This document shows, in pieces, positions 53,969 to 63,115 of a DNA stretch of 64,000 bases. Location: the NCBI GenBank assembly GCA_964596185.1, contig CAZQUE010000001.1, positions 1-64,000 on the forward strand. Direction: 5' to 3'. The translations under genes and the position numbers were made by a program. Source of the stretch: DYKG01 sp964596185. GTDB lineage: Bacteria; Muiribacteriota; Ozemobacteria; Ozemobacterales; Ozemobacteraceae. How positions within the stretch are numbered: position 1 is the first letter of the stretch; each line of letters starts with the position of its first letter. Below the pieces are notes generated by a model. It did no database searches and was not told where the DNA came from. It worked only from the letters and a program-made list of their open reading frames with translations.

Positions 53969-55252
53969 TTAGTTTGCTACCTCTAGCAAGCCAGCCTTTT
54001 CAAGCTTTTCAATTATGGGAAAAAGGCTCCAGGCAGGCAAGTTTATCTTCTCGGCGATTTCCAATACTGTTGCATCGCCATCACAGTATGCCAGGAAGTC
54101 CATCATTGCGTGAACAATTTCTTTGGTCTCTCTTGAGCTGACCTGAGGATAAAGGTTGCGCTTCCCTAGTTGAGGCTCACACAATACCTTACAATTCCAA
54201 ACTTTATTGTTTTCAATCAGTTCAACGCATTTTTGCAAAACTTCAAAGCTTCCCTGCAAACCATCAATGCTTATAAAATCAAGGTTGTCAAGGGAGGTAT
54301 GGTACTCAGGGTAGCAAGCGTATTTGCTACGCATTATTGAACAGACAGGTAAATCTACTCCTGGGCTGCAATACTGCCTTTCATCACTTCCGCGGTCAAG
54401 AAAGCTGTAATGAATAAACTCAGGGTGAAGATGTTTAAGGCAGTGAATGGCGACATTGTCTGCAAGCGTTTTCCCGTTTCTGGAGGGAAGGTAGGAATAG
54501 GCGCGGTTGTCTCCAAGACAGGTGAGATTGAAGCCTGCAATCATTTTTGACTTTAAACCAGGCAAATTTTGACTTAAATATGCTATGGAACCAATAGTTT
54601 CAGGAATAATTATCAGTCTATAAGAAAAGTTTCGCTTGGGAAGCGACATAAGCCACTCAAAAAGGTAGGTCGCAACCGCAGGTCCAGATAATTCATTATT
54701 TGCCATTGAGGGATGGCAAAGATAGGTTGAAAAAAATATTTCTTTTTCGCTTTCTCCTGGCAGAAAAACTTCGGCGATAGATATTGAGCCTGGTTCCAGC
54801 TTGCTGTCAATATAAACATGGTAATCACCATCTTCCAGCTGGTTTCTTTCGTTTTCTGAAATACAAAAACCCCACCGTTGGTGGTAATACGAAGTGCAGT
54901 AAGGTATTGCATCGGGCAAAGATGGCAGAGAAAAGAGATGCTCTTGTAAATCTTTAAGTGAAATCGTTTTATTTACCGGAATAGAATATCCAAGGACGTG
55001 AAGATTGCACTTTTTAAAATCACAAATCTTGGTACCGTCAGGCTTAATAATATATGCATCACGAATATTCCACTCGAGAGGAATCTCCCAGTCAAAGCAT
55101 TTGCTACCACTTGGAATTTCGGAAATTTTCATTTGTGGTAAACGTGTCCTAAGGATTTGCAAAGATTCTCTAAAACCATCACCGGAAATGCTTCGACAAA
55201 TCGGAAAAAGTTCTTCAACAAGTTTGTAGATTAACTGGCCTGTATTGTTCAT
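53969..55252 (-). CDS. Aminopeptidase-like protein with winged-helix C-terminus (DUF4910 type)
   Basis: The protein has 427 aa. The segments STYLCHPSMANNELSGP, RGSDERQYCSPG and EYHTSLDN carry the His, Asp/Glu and His residues expected of a zinc M28-like fold, as in the DUF4910/DUF2172 family. The last 60 residues (ATVLEIAEKINLPAWSLFPIIEKLEKAGLLEV) are a winged helix. Homologues are common in polysaccharide loci and their true reaction is not known. It is convergent with the FkbH gene and follows the GNAT-like gene by 6 bases. Confidence 0.78.
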   Translation of the reverse strand: MNNTGQLIYKLVEELFPICRSISGDGFRESLQILRTRLPQMKISEIPSGSKCFDWEIPLEWNIRDAYIIKPDGTKICDFKKCNLHVLGYSIPVNKTISLKDLQEHLFSLPSLPDAIPYCTSYYHQRWGFCISENERNQLEDGDYHVYIDSKLEPGSISIAEVFLPGESEKEIFFSTYLCHPSMANNELSGPAVATYLFEWLMSLPKRNFSYRLIIIPETIGSIAYLSQNLPGLKSKMIAGFNLTCLGDNRAYSYLPSRNGKTLADNVAIHCLKHLHPEFIHYSFLDRGSDERQYCSPGVDLPVCSIMRSKYACYPEYHTSLDNLDFISIDGLQGSFEVLQKCVELIENNKVWNCKVLCEPQLGKRNLYPQVSSRETKEIVHAMMDFLAYCDGDATVLEIAEKINLPAWSLFPIIEKLEKAGLLEVAN

Positions 55253-55258
55253 AAAAAT

Positions 55259-56227
55259 TTAATTTTTTGTTTTTGTACAAAGTTTTATCTGGAAAAAGAG
55301 CGAATAAGCTGATCCGTAACTATGTTTGTCGTCACCTCTTCTAGGGCTGTTTGCGCCATTGAAGTCAAATCTTCCCAGTCCATTTTGGCGAGCAAAACAG
55401 ATGCTGTTAAAGATCATCCATGCTGGTAGCCCAGAGCCACGAAAATCGTCTGAGACGAGGTTTAGAGTCATGTTTGCTGTGTTCCGGTCATTTAGTAAGA
55501 TCACTAGGGCGGCTAGTTTTTCATTTTTTTCTACAGATAATGCCACCCCAAATCCCTTTTTTATGATTTCTAGCAACTTCTCGATTAGTTTAAGAGTTTG
55601 GGGTTGGGGAATGATATTTTGTCTTGCTAAAACTTCCTGGTAGAGTTTTATTACTTTTTCTGAGGAAGGGATATTTTGATCGAGTGAAAAATTTTGCCTC
55701 TCAGCTTTACGTATCTCTCTTTTCCGGAGCTCTCTAAAAGAGTTGAAAATTTCAAGTTCAGATTTTTGCGAGATATTATCAATAACAGTTGTGTAGCGTG
55801 GTGAAATAATACATCTCGGTTTGTCTATTTCGTGATAATTCCACCAGTCAAAGACCCTGACATCAGTAAGATCTGAGTGGAAAGAACTTATGAAACCTTT
55901 GTAGTGATCGATAAAAACTTCAATGAAACCCTCGTAGACTTTAGTCGTTGTAGAAAGCCAGCGATGAGGCGGCATTTTATAGGCATTTTCTGTCCAAAGT
56001 GGGCCTACGTAGTAGGTAAAGTCTGGCAAAATAACTTCATTTGAATCGTTAAGACAAATGGGCCAGGCACATAATGGCTCCTCGCCTTTTCGACAAATCC
56101 ACCACTCAACATTGTCGGCAAGATCTGCAATAACATCCGGATGGGTGAAAACTGTTGACTGCGGTGAGTTTTTCCAGATTTGAAGAGCTTGTGCTGATGA
56201 AATTTTTTCGCAGTAAAAATGACTCAT
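55259..56227 (-). CDS. GNAT/FemAB-like acyltransferase
   Basis: The protein has 322 aa from the ATG at 56227; an in-frame ATG at 56278 would lie upstream of and read through the terminator of the preceding gene. The C-terminal half (ALSVEKNEKLAALVILLNDRNTANMTLNLVSDDFRGSGLPAWMIFNSICFARQNG) fits an acetyltransferase with a FemAB-like fold. The N-terminal half is a second, less clear domain (FTHPDVIADLADNVEWWICRKGEEP). No strong ribosome site is visible. The partner gene is the aminopeptidase-like gene directly after it. Confidence 0.68.
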   Translation of the reverse strand: MSHFYCEKISSAQALQIWKNSPQSTVFTHPDVIADLADNVEWWICRKGEEPLCAWPICLNDSNEVILPDFTYYVGPLWTENAYKMPPHRWLSTTTKVYEGFIEVFIDHYKGFISSFHSDLTDVRVFDWWNYHEIDKPRCIISPRYTTVIDNISQKSELEIFNSFRELRKREIRKAERQNFSLDQNIPSSEKVIKLYQEVLARQNIIPQPQTLKLIEKLLEIIKKGFGVALSVEKNEKLAALVILLNDRNTANMTLNLVSDDFRGSGLPAWMIFNSICFARQNGLGRFDFNGANSPRRGDDKHSYGSAYSLFFQIKLCTKTKN

Positions 56228-56230
56228 ATT

Positions 56231-56269
56231 TAAGTTATAAAAACCGCCCTGAAGCAATTGCTCAGGGCG
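56231..56269 (-). terminator. Intrinsic terminator after the Cys-rich gene
   Basis: On the minus strand, AACCGCCCTGA pairs with TCAGGGCGGTT around an 8-base loop and is followed by TTTATAA. Confidence 0.88.
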
Positions 56270-56284
56270 GTTGGGCAATTTGCC

Positions 56285-57286
56285 TTATTTAGCGCAGCGT
56301 GAGCACTTGCAATTCAGACCCATAAGTTTGTATTCTTTGCAAACCGGGCAGGCAGATTCCTTTTCAGTCTTTTTCAGATCTTGGTGCTGGCCATGTTTGT
56401 GACCAGAAGAACATTTGCCGCTTACTTTGCAGCATTTAACGGTTTTGTAGTTGGGGCAGCTCGGGCAGTCGATGCCGCCATTGCACTTAACTTCTTTTTC
56501 GTCGCAGGCGGAAGCGCAGGCAGATTTGGTCTTTGATGGGCACGAGCCGCAGGCTGATTTTTTATAAGCCTTTTTCATCATCTTTTTGCCTTGTTTGTGG
56601 CTTGAACAAGAAGTTTCGCATGACATTTTCGCCATTTTCTTGCCGTGCTTGTGAGCTGTGCAAGAGGTTTTACAGCTGTAGTCAGGAGTGCAGCAATCTT
56701 TTACGCTTTCCTGGTTTGAATCACAAGCATCTTTGCACTTTTTGTTGTAGCGATGGTATTCATGCTTAAACTGACGTCTGGCTTTCTTATTGTAGCGATG
56801 ATAGGGGCCTTTGCCTGAATCGCAAGACTGACAGTCACATTTACATTCGCCCTTCTCATTACAATCATAGCATTTGCCTGAACAATCTTCTTTGCAATTA
56901 CATGCTTTGCTGCAGTTGCAGACCCTTTTGCCGCATTTTTTACAGATAATCCCTTTTCCACAATCACAAAGTCTTTTACCACAGCCTTTGCAGAAGGTTT
57001 GAACCGTTTTTTCTTTTTTGATCTTACCTTCAGCGACATCTATGAGATACTGATCCCACTCTGTTTTCTTTTCTTCAAAAGATTTCTGCAGAGCTGTCAG
57101 CATTTCTTTGTCTTCAACGGTTGGATTCGGTTTAGTCAGCAGATTGAGAATCTGCTGGCGCATTACCTGCATCTGTGATACATGGTCAAGCCATTTATCT
57201 GAACTGACATCGTTGATGTCTCCGGCAAAAGCATTGCCACAAAAAGCCAGAATCAGTCCAAGAAGAATTACACAAACTTTCCTCAT
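56285..57286 (-). CDS. Exported cysteine-rich protein with 42 cysteines
   Basis: The protein has 333 aa with a signal peptide (VILLGLILAFCGNAFAG). After a helical segment (about 25-95), residues about 100-333 contain nearly all of the 42 cysteines, mostly in CxxC, CxC and CC pairs. Internal repeats are visible: FCKGCGKRLCDCGKG and ICKKCGKRVCNCSKA; YHRYNKK twice; SCTAHKHGKK and SCSSHKQGKK. His and Lys are also abundant. I know no family. The protein may bind metals or form a cross-linked extracellular or periplasmic layer. GGAGG precedes the ATG. Confidence 0.75.
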   Translation of the reverse strand: MRKVCVILLGLILAFCGNAFAGDINDVSSDKWLDHVSQMQVMRQQILNLLTKPNPTVEDKEMLTALQKSFEEKKTEWDQYLIDVAEGKIKKEKTVQTFCKGCGKRLCDCGKGIICKKCGKRVCNCSKACNCKEDCSGKCYDCNEKGECKCDCQSCDSGKGPYHRYNKKARRQFKHEYHRYNKKCKDACDSNQESVKDCCTPDYSCKTSCTAHKHGKKMAKMSCETSCSSHKQGKKMMKKAYKKSACGSCPSKTKSACASACDEKEVKCNGGIDCPSCPNYKTVKCCKVSGKCSSGHKHGQHQDLKKTEKESACPVCKEYKLMGLNCKCSRCAK

Positions 57287-57342
57287 ATTGCCTCCAGTTA
57301 TATTGATAGAAATATTGTAACCTTTAAGGGCGCAAAAGTAAA

Positions 57343-58128
57343 TTATTGCTTTGTACCTTTTCTGAAAGAGGTGAAAACCATACTGTGATTGTCGATGCGT
57401 ATTTCATGCAGATTGAGCTTGAATGGAAATTTGTCCAGATCGAAGACGGGATTGATTTTTTTCACAATCATGCCGGTAAAAGATCTTGGCATGGCCATAT
57501 GGTTTATCTTCATGCGCTTTGCATAAAACCAGATTTCTTTTGATTCTTTAATGGAAAAACTACCGGTGGCCCAGAATTTTACTTTAACCATGCCATACTT
57601 TGCCGACCCTGAAAGCTCAATTGATCCGGGTTTCATGTCGACTCTGGGATCGTTTACCTTGATCGACTTGCTTTTTGCTTCGAGAAAATTGTTCATGTCG
57701 GTTTCTTTGATCACCACGTCCATATTGATGTTGGCAACTTCAACCGGATCGATTTTATCTTCGACCAGAAGCTTTTTCGTGTCGAGCTGTACATCTTCGA
57801 AACAGATTTCGGCTTTGTCCAGAACAAGATTGTCTACGGATCCCCTGGAAGTATAAACCTTAATTTTCTTGAAATGACCTTTGGCTGTGTTGGCAGCGTC
57901 AAACTCTGTAATATCAATTGTTAATGTCGCCGGGTCGATGAGAATCTTGCGCATGGAGCTGATCAGCTGCTTATGGATGATTGCCGGATCAGAAGCTATT
58001 CTGGCTGTAATTTCCGGGTCTTCAACATATTTTTTTTCTGCAGCAAAAGAGCTGGCTGGCATAAAAAAGAAAACAGTCATCACCAGGCTCAGTATATAGA
58101 TTTGCAATAAGACTTTGTTTTTACGCAT
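57343..58128 (-). CDS. Exported DUF2993/LmeA-like protein
   Basis: The protein has 261 aa from the ATG at 58128, which gives a clean signal peptide (MRKNKVLLQIYILSLVMTVFFFMPASSFAAE); the TTG at 58155 adds nine polar residues. The rest is beta-rich (ATLTIDITEFDAANTAKGHFKKIKVYTSRGSVDNLVLDKAEICFEDVQLD; IKESKEIWFYAKRMKINHMAMPRSFTGMI) and recalls DUF2993 proteins, some of which bind phospholipid in the periplasm. It follows the 5'-nucleotidase-like gene and LptF/G. Confidence 0.68.
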   Translation of the reverse strand: MRKNKVLLQIYILSLVMTVFFFMPASSFAAEKKYVEDPEITARIASDPAIIHKQLISSMRKILIDPATLTIDITEFDAANTAKGHFKKIKVYTSRGSVDNLVLDKAEICFEDVQLDTKKLLVEDKIDPVEVANINMDVVIKETDMNNFLEAKSKSIKVNDPRVDMKPGSIELSGSAKYGMVKVKFWATGSFSIKESKEIWFYAKRMKINHMAMPRSFTGMIVKKINPVFDLDKFPFKLNLHEIRIDNHSMVFTSFRKGTKQ

Positions 58129-58151
58129 GATTTTCCAATCTGATAATTTTA

Positions 58152-59609
58152 TCAATCGAGCAGATGCTCTTTGTTAATTCTAAGTGATTTCAATTGATTT
58201 TTCCAGATGTCCCATAGGGTGGTGCCGTCAAAAGGCTCAAAATTGCATCGTAACAGTGTTTTCGCGTATACCTTGTCATGCAGTAGTCTTTGGTTGATGG
58301 CAATGCTGTAGGATCGTAATTTTTGCAGCGGGAACTTGCCTACATGAATTTCTTTGACCTGCTTGCCAAGATAACTGAATGAGATTCCAGAGAATATTGG
58401 CGCAGGATTTCCGGCTGAATTGAGCAGCTCTCTGATAATCTTTTCCAGCTGTATGCCTGTCGTTCTGAATGAATACATTTTTTCGTTGGGCATGGAAGAA
58501 AAAACAATTGCCGGACTGATTACATTGTCTCTTTTATGGGTTTCTGGAACCGGATCAATTATTGCAAGATCAGTATTCATCTGACTGCAGGCAAATTTTG
58601 CTACGAGGTACGGGTTGAACCTGAAGGGGGCTGTTGAGGGTCTTATGCTCGTGGGAATCATCGTCAGGGTTTCGTGTAATTTCGTAGTCATTTCATTTTT
58701 GACCCTATTGAACTCAATTTGCGAATTGCCGGGTTCGGCCTTTGCATAAGGAAGCATTTTCAGACTGACCCGGGGATAACCATGATTCCTTCGGATAATT
58801 TTGAGCATTGGTAACTTATTGATTCCGTCACAGACAGAAATACAGAAGGTTTTGTCTTGTCGGTCCGGAGTAATTGTCGAAAAAAGAGCTTTTTCTCTGC
58901 TTTCAGCAACATCAACGATAAGATGGTAGCCAGGAAAATTGTTTAGTTCTTTAATAAGCTCTTGTGCGAGTTCTTGCTCCATGTGAATGGTCGAAATGGT
59001 CAAGTCTTCATTTGAAATATTTGGCGAAAGACGCCTTAGGGATCGGGCGGGGTTCTCAGGCTTAATTTGGCTCCAGTTCTGCAGTGGCAAGGAAGCAAAC
59101 TCTTTATCGCCGATAAAATTGAAAAACCATACTCTCAATCCGTCTTTTTGGTAAAAATGATGTGATGGAAAAACGCTTGTCTCAGCTTCTGACTCGAGAT
59201 TTGTCAGAATTCGCCGGCGGAATTCTCTGTCAAGCAGCCTATTTCTGAAAATCATCATATCTTCGGGAGCGGTGCCGATAGCGTCTGGTTGGCAGGCACT
59301 CAATAGTCGTTGAGAGGGGAGCCCATCACTTACGAAGCTGGTGACTGAATGAATAGATGCATCATTGCCGATGCCATAAACCAGGTTTACAGCATCACGG
59401 CTGAATTTTCGGAACGAAGATATTATCGATGGGGCTTTCCAGCAGGGGGATGGCAACATGGCATAATTCTCGGAAAGGTTCACTGCTGTGCCGCGAAAAT
59501 TTCCGGGCAGAAAAAGTTGTATTGGCCTGAAAACTTCAGCATTCAATGAGTTTGCGAAGCCGATTATAAACAAAATCAGTCCGATACATATTGAAAGTTG
59601 TCTATTCAT
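58152..59609 (-). CDS. Exported 5'-nucleotidase-like protein with degenerate metal site
   Basis: The protein has 485 aa with a signal peptide (IGLILFIIGFANSLNAE). The C-terminal 110 residues (FRTTGIQLEKIIRELLNSAGNPAPIFSGISFSYL; LRSYSIAINQRLL) match the 5'-nucleotidase C-terminal domain of UshA-type enzymes. The N-terminal phosphoesterase half lacks the usual DxH and GNHE metal motifs, so it is probably not a normal nucleotidase. It overlaps lptF by 8 bases and precedes the DUF2993-like gene. Confidence 0.68.
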   Translation of the reverse strand: MNRQLSICIGLILFIIGFANSLNAEVFRPIQLFLPGNFRGTAVNLSENYAMLPSPCWKAPSIISSFRKFSRDAVNLVYGIGNDASIHSVTSFVSDGLPSQRLLSACQPDAIGTAPEDMMIFRNRLLDREFRRRILTNLESEAETSVFPSHHFYQKDGLRVWFFNFIGDKEFASLPLQNWSQIKPENPARSLRRLSPNISNEDLTISTIHMEQELAQELIKELNNFPGYHLIVDVAESREKALFSTITPDRQDKTFCISVCDGINKLPMLKIIRRNHGYPRVSLKMLPYAKAEPGNSQIEFNRVKNEMTTKLHETLTMIPTSIRPSTAPFRFNPYLVAKFACSQMNTDLAIIDPVPETHKRDNVISPAIVFSSMPNEKMYSFRTTGIQLEKIIRELLNSAGNPAPIFSGISFSYLGKQVKEIHVGKFPLQKLRSYSIAINQRLLHDKVYAKTLLRCNFEPFDGTTLWDIWKNQLKSLRINKEHLLD

Positions 59610-60687
59610 TGATACCTGTGACTATATGAAAGCCCGCAAAAGCAAAAATAATGTTTTGCGCCCAGGCTGCAAAAACCGGCGGAAGGTAAGCTGATTTACC
59701 CAGAGCAGTGAAAACACTCATTAAAACATAGTAGAGAAAAATGATCAGCATAGAAACACCGAAGCCGATAAATGCGCCACTGCGACTATTGGTTAGACCA
59801 AAGCTCGCGCCAATAATGGCAAAAAAGAAGCTGGCAAAAGGTAAAGAGGTTTTCATGGCTAATTCCACCTGTAGTTCGGTCGTGTCCATGAATTTGGTGC
59901 GTTCATAGGTTTCTATTCTGTTTTTTAATTCGCGGTAACTCATTTCATTGGGTTTTTTGCTTTGCCGGGCAAAGTCTTCGGGTTTCTCAATGATTGCTGG
60001 AATGCTTAGTTCCGCTATGGTTGAGGGAGAAGCCAGGGCGCCTTCACTTGTATAGTCCTGTTCAACCACTCCCTTAAACGTCCAGGCTTTGCCGTTCCAT
60101 TCGGCGGTTGTCGCCGAAACCCTTCTTTTGAGATTGCCGCTATCATCGTAGTATTCGAGCAAAACTTTATCCATGCGCCCCGTCTTTTCGTATACCCTGC
60201 GAGCGTAGGCAAAAGCCCCGTCAGATACGCGCATGATTGAGTTTTCTGAAGATTCAGGTTCTGACAGTTTCATTATTTCATATCTTTTAATGTTTCTGGC
60301 ATTCTGGTTTGAAGTGGGCACAACCAATTCATTGAAAAAGAAACTCAATGCGGTGATCATCAGGGCGAAAACGATTACCGGAACGAGAATGCGGAAAAAA
60401 TTGATGCCGCCAGCCCGTAATGCAATGGTTTCCGAATCTTTCGACATGCGGCCGAAAACGAGCAAATTGGCCAGTAAAACCGACATCGGGAAAGTGAAAA
60501 CCATGTCCTGGGGCAATCGGTTCAAAAACCAGCGAAACATTATCCACATGCTGACATTCTCATTGACCACACTTTGCAATGCGGAAATGAGTGGATCGAT
60601 AGCGATCAGGGTGACAAAAAGAAAAAAACCAAAGAGAAATGGGCCAACCAACTGTATGAAGATGTATTTATCAAGTATTTTGAACAT
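59602..60687 (-). CDS. Lipopolysaccharide export permease LptF/LptG family
   Basis: The protein has 361 aa. Three N-terminal membrane segments include LVGPFLFGFFLFVTLIAIDPLI; a periplasmic domain of about 130 residues follows, then three C-terminal segments. The family start LDKYIFIQLVGPFLFGFF and MVFTFPMSVLLANLLVFGRMSKDSE are characteristic of YjgP/YjgQ. LptF/G work with LptB to move LPS from the inner membrane to the Lpt bridge. Only one such gene is visible here; a partner may lie elsewhere. I cannot tell LptF from LptG. Confidence 0.9.
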   Translation of the reverse strand: MFKILDKYIFIQLVGPFLFGFFLFVTLIAIDPLISALQSVVNENVSMWIMFRWFLNRLPQDMVFTFPMSVLLANLLVFGRMSKDSETIALRAGGINFFRILVPVIVFALMITALSFFFNELVVPTSNQNARNIKRYEIMKLSEPESSENSIMRVSDGAFAYARRVYEKTGRMDKVLLEYYDDSGNLKRRVSATTAEWNGKAWTFKGVVEQDYTSEGALASPSTIAELSIPAIIEKPEDFARQSKKPNEMSYRELKNRIETYERTKFMDTTELQVELAMKTSLPFASFFFAIIGASFGLTNSRSGAFIGFGVSMLIIFLYYVLMSVFTALGKSAYLPPVFAAWAQNIIFAFAGFHIVTGINE

Positions 60688-60747
60688 TTTTGTGTCTTTA
60701 ATTTTGGGATTTTAAAAAGCAGTTTTCAGTGGTATTATGGCCTCTGC

Positions 60748-60776
60748 TTGTAAAAAATTCAACTGTACAATATAGA
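60748..60776 (+). promoter_or_regulatory. Possible promoter of ugd
   Basis: TTGTAA (60748-60753), a 17-base spacer and TATAGA (60771-60776) lie 15 bases before the ugd ATG. Both boxes match at 4 of 6. AAAGGA follows as the ribosome site. Confidence 0.35.
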
Positions 60777-60790
60777 AAGGATGCAGAAAA

Positions 60791-62107
60791 ATGAAAATTG
60801 CCATGATAGGGACAGGTTATGTGGGGTTGGTTTCAGGAACCTGTTTTGCAGAGTCTGGCAACGACGTAATCTGCGTCGATAAAGACGAAAAAAAGATTGA
60901 AAATTTGAAGAACGGCATTATTCCAATATATGAGCCCGGCCTTGAAGGCTTGGTCAAAAGAAACGTCGAAGAAGAAAGACTGAGTTTTACCACTTCTCTT
61001 GAAGATGCCGTAGCTAAGTCTTTGCTCCTGTTTATCGCGGTGGGGACCCCGCCAGGAGAAGATGGTTCAGCTGATCTGCAGCACGTGTTGGCGGTTGCCA
61101 AAGGCATCGGGCGATGCATGACCGAGTATAAAATCATCGTCGACAAGTCTACCGTTCCGGTTGGCACCGGTCAGAGGGTTCGCCAGGCTATCCAGGAAGA
61201 ACTAGACAAGCGTGGCGAGAATCTGCAGTTTGACGTTGTCAGCAACCCGGAATTTCTTAAAGAGGGTAATGCTATCGACGATTTCATGAAGCCAGACCGT
61301 GTTGTTATCGGTTGCGAAGATGTGCGAACCGGCGAAATAATGAAGGAGCTCTACTCTCCTTTTGTCAGAACCGGCAAACCAATATTGGTAATGGATGTTC
61401 CCTCGGCGGAAATGACCAAGTATGCTGCAAATGCCATGCTGGCAACCAAAATTTCATTCATGAACGATATCGCCAACCTGTGTGAGAGGCTTGGAGTCGA
61501 TATCGGCCAGGTGCGCCAGGGAATTGGTTCAGACAGTCGTATTGGCTATTCGTTCATTTTCCCGGGTGCCGGTTACGGTGGTTCGTGCTTTCCCAAGGAT
61601 GTGCAGGCATTGGTAAAAACCGCCGGTGAAAACGACTATCGCCTTGAGATTCTCGAAGCGGTTGAAGCTGTGAATTATCGGCAGAAAAAGGTTTTGTTTG
61701 AAAAGCTTTGCCGACGCTTTCCTGATGGATTGAAGGGCAAAACTATTGCGGTCTGGGGGCTGGCATTCAAGCCCAATACCGACGATATGCGTGAAGCGCC
61801 ATCGATTGTTCTCATTGAGAATCTGCTCGCTGCCGGAGCAAATGTCGTTGCCTACGACCCTGAAGCGATGAAAGAGGCAAGAAAGATTTTTGCCGAAAAA
61901 ATCGTTTATGGAAAGAAGGCCTATGAGGTTGTCGAAGGTGCTGATGCTCTGGTGATAGTGACTGAATGGAACGAATTCAGACGACCTGATCTGGAAAGAA
62001 TAAAATCATTGTTGAAAAAACCGATTCTGATTGATGGAAGAAATCTTTTTGAACCGAAAAAAATGAAGGCTCTCGGCTTTGATTACGAGGGTATCGGGAG
62101 GAAATAG
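60791..62107 (+). CDS. ugd: UDP-glucose 6-dehydrogenase
   Basis: The protein has 438 aa. The NAD loop is IGTGYVGLVSGTCFAESG, and the catalytic Cys lies in GAGYGGSCFPKDVQAL. It oxidises UDP-glucose to UDP-glucuronate with two NAD, feeding surface polysaccharide or LPS sugars. AAAGGATG is the ribosome site. It is followed after 3 bases by a sugar nucleotidyltransferase gene and then galE, a UDP-sugar operon. Confidence 0.95.
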   Translation: MKIAMIGTGYVGLVSGTCFAESGNDVICVDKDEKKIENLKNGIIPIYEPGLEGLVKRNVEEERLSFTTSLEDAVAKSLLLFIAVGTPPGEDGSADLQHVLAVAKGIGRCMTEYKIIVDKSTVPVGTGQRVRQAIQEELDKRGENLQFDVVSNPEFLKEGNAIDDFMKPDRVVIGCEDVRTGEIMKELYSPFVRTGKPILVMDVPSAEMTKYAANAMLATKISFMNDIANLCERLGVDIGQVRQGIGSDSRIGYSFIFPGAGYGGSCFPKDVQALVKTAGENDYRLEILEAVEAVNYRQKKVLFEKLCRRFPDGLKGKTIAVWGLAFKPNTDDMREAPSIVLIENLLAAGANVVAYDPEAMKEARKIFAEKIVYGKKAYEVVEGADALVIVTEWNEFRRPDLERIKSLLKKPILIDGRNLFEPKKMKALGFDYEGIGRK

Positions 62108-62110
62108 CCA

Positions 62111-63115
62111 ATGAAATTGATTGTTCCGGTTGCCGGAAAAGGCACCAGGCTTCGGCCGCATACTTTTTCCAAGCCAAAATCACTGGTAGCAGTTGCGGGA
62201 AAAACTGTCTTGCAGCATGTCATCGACAGCATGAAAAAGCTGAAGATTGAAGAATACATATTCATAACTGACGAGAACGGGCACATAATCGAAGATTTCG
62301 TCAAGGCAAATTATACTGATCTTCCGGCGACGTACATTCAGCAGAAAGAGTTACTGGGACCGGCTCACGCCGTATCTCTTGCAGACTCTCGCATTGAAGA
62401 GGGCGACGACATTCTCGTGGTATTCAACGACACCCTTTTCGTTACCGATTTGTCGCGTATCTCGCGTCTATGCGAAGGGCTGGATGGCCTGATCTATTCG
62501 AAGGAAGTGGAAAATTATCAGCGTTTCGGGGTAAATGTCATGCGTGACGGAATAATTGTCGACATGGTTGAAAAGCCCGATCAGCCGATAAGTAAGCTTG
62601 CCCAGGTTGGACTTTACTATCTCAAAGACGGCAAAAAGTTCATGGGCTATATTAAAAAAGCCATCGAACAGAAGCTTACCGTTAAAGGCGAATATTATCT
62701 TCCCGAGGTTTTCAAGTTGATGCTTAAAGATGGCATGAAACTCGGTGCTCCGGAGATCGAAGAATGGCTCGATTGCGGTAAGCCTGAAACTCTTTTGCAG
62801 ACAAATCGCTTTTTGCTTGAGCGCTCTACAACAAGTCATGTCTGTATTGAAGGCTGTGTTATCATCCCACCGGTTTTCATTCATCCTACGGCAAAAGTCA
62901 AACATTCTGTAATCGGTCCCTATACTTCGATCGGCAAAAATTGTGAGGTTAAAGATTCGATTATCAGAGATTCGGTAATCAATAGAAATTCGGTTTTGCG
63001 CAATGCAATTCTCGAAGGTTCTATTGTCGGCGATTCAGTGGAATTGACCGGGCAATTTCAACGATTGAATATAGGTGATAACAGTATGATCGATCTTAGC
63101 GGGAAAGCTCAATGA
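62111..63115 (+). CDS. Sugar-1-phosphate nucleotidyltransferase
   Basis: The protein has 334 aa. The nucleotide loop is GKGTRLRPHTFSKPKSLVAVAGK; a later segment is VVFNDTLFV. Residues about 255-334 carry a left-handed beta-helix tail (HPTAKVKHSVIGPYTSIGKNCEVKD). That is the layout of the long RmlA-type or GlmU-type nucleotidyltransferases, making a dTDP- or UDP-activated sugar. Glucose-1-phosphate is the likely substrate given ugd and galE, but the base is not shown by sequence. Confidence 0.85.
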   Translation: MKLIVPVAGKGTRLRPHTFSKPKSLVAVAGKTVLQHVIDSMKKLKIEEYIFITDENGHIIEDFVKANYTDLPATYIQQKELLGPAHAVSLADSRIEEGDDILVVFNDTLFVTDLSRISRLCEGLDGLIYSKEVENYQRFGVNVMRDGIIVDMVEKPDQPISKLAQVGLYYLKDGKKFMGYIKKAIEQKLTVKGEYYLPEVFKLMLKDGMKLGAPEIEEWLDCGKPETLLQTNRFLLERSTTSHVCIEGCVIIPPVFIHPTAKVKHSVIGPYTSIGKNCEVKDSIIRDSVINRNSVLRNAILEGSIVGDSVELTGQFQRLNIGDNSMIDLSGKAQ

